Of a stretch of 64,000 nucleotides of DNA, positions 8,481 through 16,936 are shown piece after piece. The notes beneath the pieces were generated by a model. That model ran no database searches. It was given only the letters and a program-made list of their open reading frames with translations, and had not been told where the DNA came from. The translations under genes were made by a program, and so were the position numbers. Position 1 is the stretch's first letter. Every line of letters starts with the position of its first letter. This DNA comes from Hymenobacter canadensis (GTDB taxonomy: Bacteria > Bacteroidota > Bacteroidia > Cytophagales > Hymenobacteraceae): contig NZ_CP114767.1 in the NCBI RefSeq assembly GCF_027359925.1, forward strand, positions 1,302,001-1,366,000, read 5' to 3'.

Positions 8481-11400
8481 ATGCTGGCGGTGATGGCCCC
8501 TTGCTTTATACCCATGCTTGCTTTCGACTTACCGAACCTACACCAGTTCGCCGCTTTGCTACCCGATGGCCTGCTGCTACTGGCCCCCGATGGCACCATC
8601 CGGATTATCAACGCGGCGTATAGTGCCTTGTGGCCGGTACCCCACGACCCGATGGCCTGGCACGGGCGGCCCATAGCCGAGTTGGTGGCGGCCACAGGGA
8701 CGCTGCTGGCCAACCCAGCTGGCGGGTGGGGAAACCTGACCGCCCCGGCCGCTGCACCCTGGCAGCTGCCGCTGCAGAGTGGCCGCGTGCTGGAGCTGAG
8801 CTCAGCCAGGCTGCCGGAACCGGCGGCCGGCTGGCTGGTACGGGCCCGGGAGGTAACCGCTGAGTGCCAACTTCAGGCACCATTGCAAGACCTGGCCAGC
8901 ATTGCGGAACAGTCGCCTAACCTGGTGCTGCGCTTCAGCTCGCAGGGCCACCTGACGTATGCCAACGAAATAGCCCGGCAATTTCGCCACGGCCTGGAGC
9001 CGGCCGAATGGCACGCGCTGCAGGACCAGCTCCGGCAACTGGCCACCGCCAGCCTGCGGCCGGCCGGCCCATGCGAAGCCGGGCTAAGCGGCGGCGGGCG
9101 GCACTTCCGGCTGGTGGCCCGGCCCCGGCCCGCGTTGGGCTACACCACGCTTTACCTCAACGACATCACCGAACAGCACCAAGCCGAACGATACCTGACG
9201 CAGCAACAGGCCTTTTACAACTCCATTCTCAACGAGCTACCCGGCGACATTGCCGTTATCGGGCCCGACCGCCGCTACCAATACGCCAACCCGGCCGCCA
9301 TCCGCGACCCGGCAATCAGGGCCTGGATTGTGGGCAAAACGGACGCCGAATATTGCGTTTACCGCAACGCACCCATGGAACGGGCAGAGTTCCGGCGCAG
9401 CCTGTTCGACCAGGCGCTGGCCACGCGCACGGCCGTGGAATTTGAAGAGGCTATTCCGCACGCTGGGGGCACCTCCTACTTCCTGCGGCGCTTGCAGCCC
9501 GTATTCCGCCCCGATGGCGCGCTGGACTTTATCATCGGCTACGGCATGAACATCACGGACCGGCGGCTGGCCCAGGAGAAGCTCCGCGAAAGCGACCAGC
9601 TGCTGCGCGAACAACAGGCTTTTCAGCAGCTGGTCCTCGACGTGATACCGACCGCCGTGTACGTTCGGGAGCAGGGCCAGACCACCTTTGCCAACCGGGC
9701 CATGCAGGAGCTAATAGCCCAGACCCACGGCCTGGCGGAACTGGTGCGCCAGCACCCCGATGGCCCCGAAGCCCGGGCCGTGGCGGAGTACAGCCGCAGC
9801 GACGCCGAAGTGCTGGCAACTGGCCGGGAGGTGCAGGCGGAGGATTCCCTGACCCTGGATACCGGCGAGGTGCGCTGGTTCCAGACCGTGAAATACCCGT
9901 TTCCCCGGCCGGATGGCCAAGTGCTGGTACTCGGAGCCAGCACCGACGTGACGGCCAGCAAGCGGGCCCGCCTGCAACTGGAGCGCAGCGAGAAGCGCTA
10001 CCGCGACTTGCAGTACTATGCCCAGGCCCTCATCTACACCCACAACCTCGACGGGTGTCTGCTCACGGCCAACCCGGCCTGCGCCCGCCTGATGGGCTGC
10101 ACGGTGGCCGAGTTGACGGCCGCGCCGCTCACGCAGGTGCTGCCGCTTCGGCTCGCGCGGGAAGTGCCTCACTACCTAGGAGAGCTGGCCCGGGAAGGAG
10201 AATTCCGGGGCGTGCTGCAGGTGAATGCCGGGCCGGGCCGGCGGCGGTTTGTACTCTGCCACAGCCACGTAGTGCACGCCCCCGACGAGGCCCCGTACGT
10301 CATCGGCTACGGCCAGGACATCACCGACCTGATACTGGCCGAGCAGGAGATGCGGCGGGCCAAAAACGCGGCCGAAACCGCCGCCCAGGCCCGCACCACG
10401 TTCCTGGCCAACATGAGCCACGAAATCCGCACGCCCCTGAACGGGGTGCTGGGCATGGCCGCGCTGCTGGCCCGCACGGGCCTCTCGGGAGAGCAGCGCG
10501 AGCAGCTGGCCGTCATTCAGGCTTCGGGCCAGCACCTGCTGGGCGTCATCAACGACGTGCTGGACGTGGCCAAGATTACGGCCGGCAAGCTGGAGCTGGA
10601 ATTCACGCCCTTCAACCTGAGCGAGTCGGTGCAGCAGACGCTGGAGCCCCTGGCCCGGCAGGCGGCCGACAAGGGCCTGGCTTTCAGCCTGGACCTGCCC
10701 ACGGCCAGCCCCTGGGTGCTCGGCGACCCGTTCCGCCTGAACCAGATTCTGCTGAATCTGGCCGGCAATGCCCTCAAATTCACGCCCGCCGGCAGCGTGC
10801 GCGTCGCCTGCCAGCTGCTGGCCCACACCCCGCAGAGCCTGACGCTGGCCTTCAGCGTCTGCGACACGGGCATCGGCATTCCGCCCGATAAGCTGGCGCA
10901 CATCTTCGACAGCTTCACGCAGGCCAACGCCGACACCACCCGGCAGTTTGGGGGCACGGGCCTGGGCCTGAGCATCAGCCAGGCCCTAGTGCGCGAGTTT
11001 GGGGGCCAGCTGACCGTGGACTCGCTGCCGGGCCAGGGCAGCACCTTTGCTTTCCAAATCTCGCTGCCGGTGGCCGCCGCTCCCGCCCACGCCGCCGACC
11101 TGTACCTGGACGAGGAGCCCCTGCTGGGCCTGCGCGTGCTGCTGGTGGAAGATAATACCATCAACCGCCTGGTGGCCCGCGAGATGGTGGTGAGCTGGGG
11201 CGGCGTGGTAGATGAAGACCCCGACGGACCGGCGGCCGTGGCCCTGTTTGAGCAGCACGAGTACGACGTGGTGCTGATGGATATTCAGCTGCCGGGCATG
11301 AGTGGGCTGGAAGTGACGGCGCGGTTTCGCCAATACCTCGATGCGCGGCGGGCCCGCACCCCCATCCTGGCCCTCACGGCCAATGCCTACGTCTCGGATA

Positions 11401-11513
11401 TGCAACAATACCTGGCCGCCGGCATGAACGACTGCCTGGCCAAGCCCTTCGACGAAACCGAGCTTTGCCGCAAGCTGCAGGCGCTGCGCCCCACCCCGCC
11501 GGCCCCGGTGTAG
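8481..11513 (+). CDS. hybrid sensor histidine kinase (multi-PAS, HisKA, HATPase, REC)
   Basis: 1,010 aa with no signal peptide or membrane segment, so a cytoplasmic sensor. At least four PAS-like units are visible: LPDGLLLLAPDGTI near 30, AEQSPNLVLRFSSQGH near 145, ILNELPGDIAVIGPD near 250 and the VIPTAVYVREQGQ and YAQALIYTHNLDG units near 385 and 515. Dimerisation/phosphoacceptor His647 is in MSHEIRTPLNG. The ATPase has N (LLNLAGNALKF), G1 (DTGIGIP) and G2 (GTGLGLSI) boxes. The C-terminal receiver has Asp934 in LMDIQLPGMSG and the KPFDE lysine. The start at 8481 is the first ATG; 8514 is an alternative. It precedes a HPt gene and the polysaccharide locus and is a paralogue of the kinase at 29986-32655. 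The ligand is unknown. Confidence 0.93.
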   Translation: MLAVMAPCFIPMLAFDLPNLHQFAALLPDGLLLLAPDGTIRIINAAYSALWPVPHDPMAWHGRPIAELVAATGTLLANPAGGWGNLTAPAAAPWQLPLQSGRVLELSSARLPEPAAGWLVRAREVTAECQLQAPLQDLASIAEQSPNLVLRFSSQGHLTYANEIARQFRHGLEPAEWHALQDQLRQLATASLRPAGPCEAGLSGGGRHFRLVARPRPALGYTTLYLNDITEQHQAERYLTQQQAFYNSILNELPGDIAVIGPDRRYQYANPAAIRDPAIRAWIVGKTDAEYCVYRNAPMERAEFRRSLFDQALATRTAVEFEEAIPHAGGTSYFLRRLQPVFRPDGALDFIIGYGMNITDRRLAQEKLRESDQLLREQQAFQQLVLDVIPTAVYVREQGQTTFANRAMQELIAQTHGLAELVRQHPDGPEARAVAEYSRSDAEVLATGREVQAEDSLTLDTGEVRWFQTVKYPFPRPDGQVLVLGASTDVTASKRARLQLERSEKRYRDLQYYAQALIYTHNLDGCLLTANPACARLMGCTVAELTAAPLTQVLPLRLAREVPHYLGELAREGEFRGVLQVNAGPGRRRFVLCHSHVVHAPDEAPYVIGYGQDITDLILAEQEMRRAKNAAETAAQARTTFLANMSHEIRTPLNGVLGMAALLARTGLSGEQREQLAVIQASGQHLLGVINDVLDVAKITAGKLELEFTPFNLSESVQQTLEPLARQAADKGLAFSLDLPTASPWVLGDPFRLNQILLNLAGNALKFTPAGSVRVACQLLAHTPQSLTLAFSVCDTGIGIPPDKLAHIFDSFTQANADTTRQFGGTGLGLSISQALVREFGGQLTVDSLPGQGSTFAFQISLPVAAAPAHAADLYLDEEPLLGLRVLLVEDNTINRLVAREMVVSWGGVVDEDPDGPAAVALFEQHEYDVVLMDIQLPGMSGLEVTARFRQYLDARRARTPILALTANAYVSDMQQYLAAGMNDCLAKPFDETELCRKLQALRPTPPAPV

Positions 11514-11740
11514 CCGGCCGCCTCCACCACCTGGACGAGTGTCCGGAAAATAGACGATAGCGAGGCCGCACAACCGTTTAATAAATACTGATAGTCAATT
11601 ACTTACCTCACAAAAACAACATGGCATAACTCTGGCACTCCGGGAGTGTCGGATCTACCAAGCGGGTGAGAGAATTCTCTGGACCTGGGTAGCCTCCGGA
11701 CAGCACCCTTATTTCCCTACCCGGTTTACGCCCCTGTTTT

Positions 11741-12133
11741 ATGGCATCCATTGCTCCTGCCACCACTCCCGCTGCGACTGCCGCAGAAGTGCCATTGTAC
11801 CATTTCAACCGCTTGGGCCGGCTGGGTCAGAACCCGGGCTTTGTGCGCGAAATCAAGCAGCTGTTTGTGGGCCAGGTGCCGGAGCAACTGCTGGAGCTGC
11901 GCGCCGCCATTGCGGCCGCCGACTGGCCACAGGTAGCGCACCTGGCCCACAACCTGAAGGCCATGTTCGGCAACCTGGGCATGGAAGACGCGGTTTCCCA
12001 ACTGCGCCAGGTGGAGAGCCTGGCCCAGCAGGCCGCCGACCAGCGCCAGCAGCAGCTTATTGTGCGGGCCGTGGAAACCACCGCGACGGTGGTAGCGCAG
12101 CTGTTTACCCAGGATCTGCAGCAACCGACCTGA
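11741..12133 (+). CDS. HPt phosphotransfer protein
   Basis: 130 aa. A single histidine-phosphotransfer domain: the four-helix core carries AHNLKAMFGNLG, with phospho-accepting His70, close to the family pattern HxLKG-x5-G. HPt proteins shuttle phosphate between hybrid-kinase receivers and response regulators in the cytoplasm. It sits 227 bp after the hybrid kinase and only 3 bp before a glycosyltransferase gene, so it is probably co-transcribed with the polysaccharide genes. The likely partners are the receiver of the upstream kinase and the single-domain regulator at 14576; this pairing is inference from position. Confidence 0.88.
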   Translation: MASIAPATTPAATAAEVPLYHFNRLGRLGQNPGFVREIKQLFVGQVPEQLLELRAAIAAADWPQVAHLAHNLKAMFGNLGMEDAVSQLRQVESLAQQAADQRQQQLIVRAVETTATVVAQLFTQDLQQPT

Positions 12134-12136
12134 GGT

Positions 12137-13384
12137 ATGCAGCACCAGGACGTTATTATGCTCTGCCAGCAAAGCTGGGCGCTGCCGCTGGGCACCAATG
12201 CCCGCAGTCTGGCCCGGGAGTTTGCCCGGGCCAACCGGGTGCTGTACGTGCAGATGCCCCTGGACCTGCACGCCCTGCTCACGGGCCGCCACCGGCCCGA
12301 GGTGCAGCAGCACCTGCGCGTGCTGCGCGGCCAGGCCGAGGGACTGACGGAGGCGGAGCCCAACGTGTGGGTGCTCACCCCCGACTGCCTGGCGCTGTCG
12401 GTGAACCGGCTGCCGGTTGGGCGCGTGTTCGGGTGGGCCAACCAGCTCAATGCCTGGTGGCTGGCCCGCAGCATCGGGCGGGCGGCGCGGCGGCTGGGCT
12501 TCACGCAGCCCGTGCTGCTGCAGGATGGCATCATCTTTCAGGGCACGGAGCTCAAACGCCTGCTGCGCCCCCGCCACTTTGTGTACTACCTGCGCGACTA
12601 CATGCTGGACGTGCCCTATTTCCGGCGGCACGGGCCGGCCGTGGAGCAACGGCTGCTGCGCGAAGCCGACCTGGTGGCGGCCAACTCCGGCTATCTGGCC
12701 GACTACGCCCGCCGCCAGAACCCGAACAGCTGCGACATCGGGCAGGGCTGCGTGCTGGACCTGTACCAAGCCGATGCCGACCACCCCGAGCCCGCCGACC
12801 TGGCCCCCATTCTGCACCCGCGCATCGGCTACACCGGCTTCCTGACCACCGTGCGCCTAGACCTGCCTTTGCTGGAGCAGCTGGCCCGCCAACGCCCCGA
12901 CTGGCAGCTGGTGCTGGTGGGTCCCGAGGACGACGACTTCCGGCGCAGCCCGCTGCACCAGCTGCCCAACGTGCACTTTCTGGGCAACAAGCAGCCCGGC
13001 CAGCTGCCGGCCTACGTGCAGCACCTGGATGCCTGCATCAACCCGCAGCTCAACAACGCCACCACGGCCGGGAATTACCCGCTCAAAATCGACGAGTACC
13101 TGGCCATGGGCAAGCCCGTGGTAGCCACCCACACCCGCACCATGGACCTGTTTGCCGACCACGTTCTGCTGGCCGACCACGCCGACCAGTGGCCGGCGCT
13201 GCTGGAAGCCGCCCTGGCTGGCGAGGTGCCACAGCGGGCCGCCGCGGGTATTGCCTTTGCCCGCAGCCACACCTGGGCGGCCAGCGCCGGCCGCCTGTAC
13301 GCCGCCCTGGCCGCCCTGCCGGAGCCAGCGCCGGAGCTGGCCCCGGCTACCGCCTTCGCCCTCACTCCCGCCCGCCTCGCCTGA
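12137..13384 (+). CDS. GT4-type glycosyltransferase
   Basis: 415 aa, GT-B fold. The N-terminal half has sugar-acceptor-domain features (SWALPLGTNARSLAREFA). The C-terminal half has a nucleotide-sugar-binding region (QLVLVGPEDDDF, then VHFLGNKQPGQLPAYVQHLDACINP) and ends in the common EYLAMGKPVVAT motif of family 4 transferases, resembling TuaH-like polysaccharide enzymes. It transfers a sugar to a lipid-linked repeat unit on the cytoplasmic face of the membrane; donor and acceptor cannot be read from the sequence. The gene starts 3 bp after the HPt stop and ends 5 bp before the next glycosyltransferase, indicating tight co-transcription. Confidence 0.88.
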   Translation: MQHQDVIMLCQQSWALPLGTNARSLAREFARANRVLYVQMPLDLHALLTGRHRPEVQQHLRVLRGQAEGLTEAEPNVWVLTPDCLALSVNRLPVGRVFGWANQLNAWWLARSIGRAARRLGFTQPVLLQDGIIFQGTELKRLLRPRHFVYYLRDYMLDVPYFRRHGPAVEQRLLREADLVAANSGYLADYARRQNPNSCDIGQGCVLDLYQADADHPEPADLAPILHPRIGYTGFLTTVRLDLPLLEQLARQRPDWQLVLVGPEDDDFRRSPLHQLPNVHFLGNKQPGQLPAYVQHLDACINPQLNNATTAGNYPLKIDEYLAMGKPVVATHTRTMDLFADHVLLADHADQWPALLEAALAGEVPQRAAAGIAFARSHTWAASAGRLYAALAALPEPAPELAPATAFALTPARLA

Positions 13385-13389
13385 CCCAT

Positions 13390-14535
13390 ATGGCTGCTAA
13401 AACCCGAATTCTGCAAACCATCCGCCAGGGCCAGATTGGCGGCGGCGAAACCCACGTGCTGGACCTGGTGGCCCACCTCGATACGCGGCGGTTCGAGCCC
13501 GTGGTGCTTTCCTTCACGCCCGGCCCCATGGTGGAGCAACTGCGCGCCCGGGGCATAACCACCCACGTCATTCACACCGAGCGGCCGTTTGACGCACCCA
13601 ACTGGGGCCGCGTGGAGCAGCTGCTGCGCCAGGAACGCATTGATCTGGTGCACGCCCACGGCACGCGCGCCTTCAGCAATACCTGCTGGGCCGCCCGCCG
13701 GCTGCGCCTGCCCACTATGTATACCGTGCACGGCTGGTCGTTTCACCCGGACCAGCCCGCGCTGGTGCGCCGGTACCGGCAGCTGACCGAGCGGCTGCTC
13801 ATCAGCCAGGCCGATGTGACGGTGTGCGTATCGGAAAGCAACTACCAGGACGGGCGCACCTTCTGTAGCATGGACCGCGCCCAGGTTATCCGCAACGGCA
13901 TCAACCTGAGCCGGTTCAGCCCGCGCGAGCAGCCGCCGCGCCACATCCGGGCGGCGCTGGGCATCAGCGAAGACACCCTGCTGGTGGGCTTTCTGGCCCG
14001 CATGACGGCCCAGAAAGACCCGCTGACGCTGCTGCGCGCCGCCGCCCTGCTGCCCCGCGAGCTGCCGGTGAAATTCCTGCTGGTGGGCAGCGGCGACCTG
14101 CAGCCGGCCGTGCGCGCGGAAGTGCAGCGGCTGGGCCTGCAGGACCGCGTGGTGCTGGAAAACTTCCGCTCCGACGTGCCCGACGTGCTGCAGGCCCTGG
14201 ATGTGTACTGCCTGCCCTCGCTCTGGGAAGGCCTGCCGCTGGGCGTGCTCGAAGCCATGGCCATGGGCAAACCCGTGGTGGCCACTGCCATCGACGGCAC
14301 CTGCGAGGTGATTACGCCCGGCCACGACGGGCTGCTGGTGCCGCCCCGGCAGCCGCAGGCCCTGGCCGATGCGCTGCTGCTGCTGCTCACCAACGCGCCG
14401 CTCCGGGCCGAGATGGGCCGGCAGGCCCGGCGCACGGTGCAGGCCGAATTTGGGGCCGAAGCCATGGTGCGGCAGGTGGAAGCCCTCTACCAGCATCTGG
14501 CCGTACCTGCCGCCACCCTGGCCCTACCCTACTGA
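13390..14535 (+). CDS. GT4 family glycosyltransferase
   Basis: 381 aa, GT-B retaining transferase. The N-terminus has the GGGETHVLDLVAHL glycine loop and RIDLVHAHGTRA. The C-terminal half has VGFLARMTAQKDPLTLLRA, FLLVGSGDLQPAV and the E-x7-E motif (PSLWEGLPLGVLEAMAMG) typical of GT4 enzymes. The start is the ATG at 13390; the frame is open much further upstream (to 12367), but that part only overlaps the previous gene in another frame. Probably adds one sugar of the repeat unit. Co-transcribed with its upstream neighbour (5-bp gap). Confidence 0.92.
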   Translation: MAAKTRILQTIRQGQIGGGETHVLDLVAHLDTRRFEPVVLSFTPGPMVEQLRARGITTHVIHTERPFDAPNWGRVEQLLRQERIDLVHAHGTRAFSNTCWAARRLRLPTMYTVHGWSFHPDQPALVRRYRQLTERLLISQADVTVCVSESNYQDGRTFCSMDRAQVIRNGINLSRFSPREQPPRHIRAALGISEDTLLVGFLARMTAQKDPLTLLRAAALLPRELPVKFLLVGSGDLQPAVRAEVQRLGLQDRVVLENFRSDVPDVLQALDVYCLPSLWEGLPLGVLEAMAMGKPVVATAIDGTCEVITPGHDGLLVPPRQPQALADALLLLLTNAPLRAEMGRQARRTVQAEFGAEAMVRQVEALYQHLAVPAATLALPY

Positions 14536-14575
14536 TTTTACCCTTTTCCGGCCTTGCGGCCATTGTGCAGTTCGT

Positions 14576-14953
14576 ATGAAAAAAACGCTTCTCGTAGTAG
14601 ATGATGAGCAAGTCATTCAGCTTATCCTCCGGCGCTACTTCGCCCCCCACTACACGGTCATTACCCAGTCCAATGGGCTGGAAGCCATGCGCTGGCTGCA
14701 GGCCGGCAACTTCGTGGACGCCATTGTGGCCGACTACAACATGCCCGTGATGGACGGCCTCACCTTCATCCGGCAGCTACGCAGCAGCCTGCTGCACCAG
14801 CAGGTGCCGCTCATCATGCTCTCGGGCAAGGAAGAAACCAGCAACAAAATCCAGTGCCTGCGCCAGGGCGCCGACGACTACATGGTGAAGCCCTTCAACC
14901 CTGAAGAGCTGGAGTTGCGGCTGCAGATTATGCTGCGCAAAGTACTGATCTGA
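14576..14953 (+). CDS. single-domain response regulator
   Basis: 125 aa, receiver domain only: acidic pair Asp9-Asp10 in LLVVDDEQ, phosphoacceptor Asp53 in VADYNMPVMDG, the Ser of IMLSG and the Lys of MVKPF are all present, so it should be phosphorylatable. It has no DNA-binding or enzymatic output, so it acts by protein contact or as a phosphate relay or sink. It ends by overlapping the next gene by one base (TGATG), tying its translation to the initiating sugar transferase. It is a likely recipient of phosphate from the HPt protein and hybrid kinases of this locus, which is inference. Confidence 0.92.
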   Translation: MKKTLLVVDDEQVIQLILRRYFAPHYTVITQSNGLEAMRWLQAGNFVDAIVADYNMPVMDGLTFIRQLRSSLLHQQVPLIMLSGKEETSNKIQCLRQGADDYMVKPFNPEELELRLQIMLRKVLI

Positions 14954-16152
14954 TGCCGATGCAAGTTCGCAAAACCGTCGTTTACGTCTCGGCGGACCCG
15001 CGCGAGGCGGCCCGTTTCCAGCAGCAGTTCGCCGACGATCTGGCCGTGCTGCCGATAGGCAACGCCACCGAGCTGCTGGAGTTGTGCGAGCAGCGCCTGG
15101 GCTCCTTCGAGGCCATTCTTAACGCGGCACCCCTCAACTCGCCCCTCGGCCTGGGCCTGATCCGGACCCTGAAAAAAGACCGGCAGCTCCAGTGCCCCGT
15201 CTTTGTGCTGGCCGACCAGCCCGTGAGCACGCAGGCCCGGAGCCTGCTGCTGGAGGCCGGCGTGGCCGATATTCTGCCGCTGCGCCTGCCCCGCACCGAG
15301 CTGCTGACCCACCTGTACCTGCTGGCCCGTCCTGCGGGCGAGGTAGTGGCCACCCCGTTTGCGTTCCGGATGTCGCCGACCAAGCGGCTGCTGGATGTGG
15401 TACTGGCCGGCGCGGCCCTGCTGTGCCTCTCGCCACTGCTGCTGCTGGTGGCGGGCCTGATCAAGCTGGAGTCGCGCGGGCCGGTGCTGTACTACTCCCA
15501 CCGCGTGGGCACCGGCTACAAGGTATTCAGGTTCTGGAAGTTCCGCTCCATGCGCCCGGATGCCGACAAGCTGCTGGCCTCCATGAAAAACCTGAACCAG
15601 TACGCGGCCAAAGCCCCCGAACCGGGTGACGGCGCGGTGCTCACGGCGGCCACCGTGGTGCAGCTGGGGCTGTGCGAAAGCTGCGCCGCCAGCGGCTCGC
15701 AGTGCCAGCAGCTGCTGATTGACGGGCAGGGCGAGCTGATCTGCGAGAAGCTCTACCGCGACCGGAAAAAGGCGGAGGACGGGGCGGCTTTCGTCAAGAT
15801 TGCCAACGACCCGCGCATCACCCGCATCGGGCACTTCATCCGCAACACCAGCATCGACGAGCTGCCCCAGCTCTGGAACGTGCTCTGCGGCGACATGAGC
15901 ATCGTGGGCAACCGCCCGCTGCCGCTCTACGAGGCCGAGAAGATGATGACCGACCACTCGGCAGCCCGCTTCATTGCCCCGGCCGGCCTCACGGGCCTGT
16001 GGCAGGTGAGCAAGCGCGGCAAGGGCGGGGATATGTCGGAGCAGGAGCGCATTGCCCTCGACGTGGAATACGCCCGCCGCTATTCGCTCTGGGAAGATAT
16101 GCGCATCATTCTGCGCACCATTCCGGCCCTGTTTCAGAAAGAAAACGTGTGA
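14953..16152 (+). CDS. initiating sugar-phosphate transferase with receiver-like N-terminal domain
   Basis: 399 aa. Residues about 140-399 are a polyprenyl-phosphate hexose-1-phosphate transferase of the WcaJ/ExoY family: membrane hairpin LLDVVLAGAALLCLSPLLLLV, then FRFWKFRSMRPDADK, RITRIGHFIRNTSIDELPQ (split here in two), SIVGNRPLP and GLTGLWQVSKRG. It starts repeat-unit assembly on undecaprenyl phosphate. Residues about 8-125 look like a receiver fold (KTVVYVSADPR, then DILPLRLPRTELL) but lack the acidic pair and the phosphoacceptor Asp, which is replaced by ILNAAPLN. Between conserved blocks is a Cys insert, C241-x2-C244-x6-C251-x12-C264, perhaps binding a metal. It overlaps the response regulator by one base. 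Confidence 0.9.
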   Translation: MPMQVRKTVVYVSADPREAARFQQQFADDLAVLPIGNATELLELCEQRLGSFEAILNAAPLNSPLGLGLIRTLKKDRQLQCPVFVLADQPVSTQARSLLLEAGVADILPLRLPRTELLTHLYLLARPAGEVVATPFAFRMSPTKRLLDVVLAGAALLCLSPLLLLVAGLIKLESRGPVLYYSHRVGTGYKVFRFWKFRSMRPDADKLLASMKNLNQYAAKAPEPGDGAVLTAATVVQLGLCESCAASGSQCQQLLIDGQGELICEKLYRDRKKAEDGAAFVKIANDPRITRIGHFIRNTSIDELPQLWNVLCGDMSIVGNRPLPLYEAEKMMTDHSAARFIAPAGLTGLWQVSKRGKGGDMSEQERIALDVEYARRYSLWEDMRIILRTIPALFQKENV

Positions 16153-16192
16153 GCCCGCCCGGCTCCTCCCTTGCCTCCTTACCTGCCTGACT

Positions 16193-16936
16193 ATGCGTGT
16201 ACCAGTACTGTTGCTGTTGGCGCTGCTGCTTTGCGGCAGCGGCGCCCGCGCCCAGCCGACGGCCACCCCGGCCGCCGCCTGGACGACGGTGCTCTTCGAT
16301 GCCCCGGAGCAGGTGCTGCCCGTGCTGCTGGCGGCGGCCCTGCGCCACTCGCCCGAGCTGGAAGCCATGCAGACGGAGAAAGCCATGGCCCAGACCGACC
16401 TGCTGCTGGCGCGCCGGGTGCTGCTGAGCGGCGTTCAGCTCGCCGGCGGCTACGGCTACGGCAACGTGGCCAACCTGACGATGGCCGACCCGACGCTGCC
16501 CCGATCCTACTCTACTACGGCCTCTAGCCGCTACACCACCTCCCTGAACCTGAACCTGCCGCTGGACAAGCTGGTGAACCGCCGCCAGCTGGTGCAGCGC
16601 CAGCAGCTCCAGCTCCAGCAACTGGAGCACCTAAGCCGCGCCCGCCAGACCAGTATACGCCAGCGCGTGATTGACCAGTACCAGGAGGTGCGGCTGGCCC
16701 ACAAGGTGGTGACGCTGCGGCAGCAGGCGCTGCTCTCGGCCCAGCTCAACTACCAGATGGGCGAAAAGCAGTTCCGCAGCGGCGAGCTGGCGCTGGTGGA
16801 TATGTCGCAGCTGACCGACCGGCACGCGGCGGCGCTGGTGGACTACGAAACCGCCGACAGCCGCCTGGCCACGGGGCTGCTGCAGCTGGAGGAGTTGATT
16901 GGCGAAAAGGTGGCCGACCTGCTGCGCCAGCCATGA
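16193..16936 (+). CDS. TolC-like outer-membrane protein, short
   Basis: 247 aa with a signal peptide (VPVLLLLALLLCGSGARAQ). Sequence is that of an outer-membrane efflux family helical hairpin: LLAAALRHSPELEAMQTEKAMAQTDLLLARR, then a beta region (TSLNLNLPLDK) and long Gln/Leu/Arg helices with the SAQLNYQMGEKQFRSGEL repeat. It is about half of a full TolC (400-500 aa), so it probably carries one of the two structural repeats. It ends overlapping the Wzc-like gene by four bases (ATGA). In this context it may help carry the polymer across the outer membrane, but it is not a Wza. Start at the signal peptide Met, 16193. Confidence 0.75.
   Translation: MRVPVLLLLALLLCGSGARAQPTATPAAAWTTVLFDAPEQVLPVLLAAALRHSPELEAMQTEKAMAQTDLLLARRVLLSGVQLAGGYGYGNVANLTMADPTLPRSYSTTASSRYTTSLNLNLPLDKLVNRRQLVQRQQLQLQQLEHLSRARQTSIRQRVIDQYQEVRLAHKVVTLRQQALLSAQLNYQMGEKQFRSGELALVDMSQLTDRHAAALVDYETADSRLATGLLQLEELIGEKVADLLRQP

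Noticed and set aside
12367..13389. Upstream extension of the second glycosyltransferase frame
   Set aside because: Overlaps the previous glycosyltransferase in a different frame; family similarity begins at the ATG at 13390.
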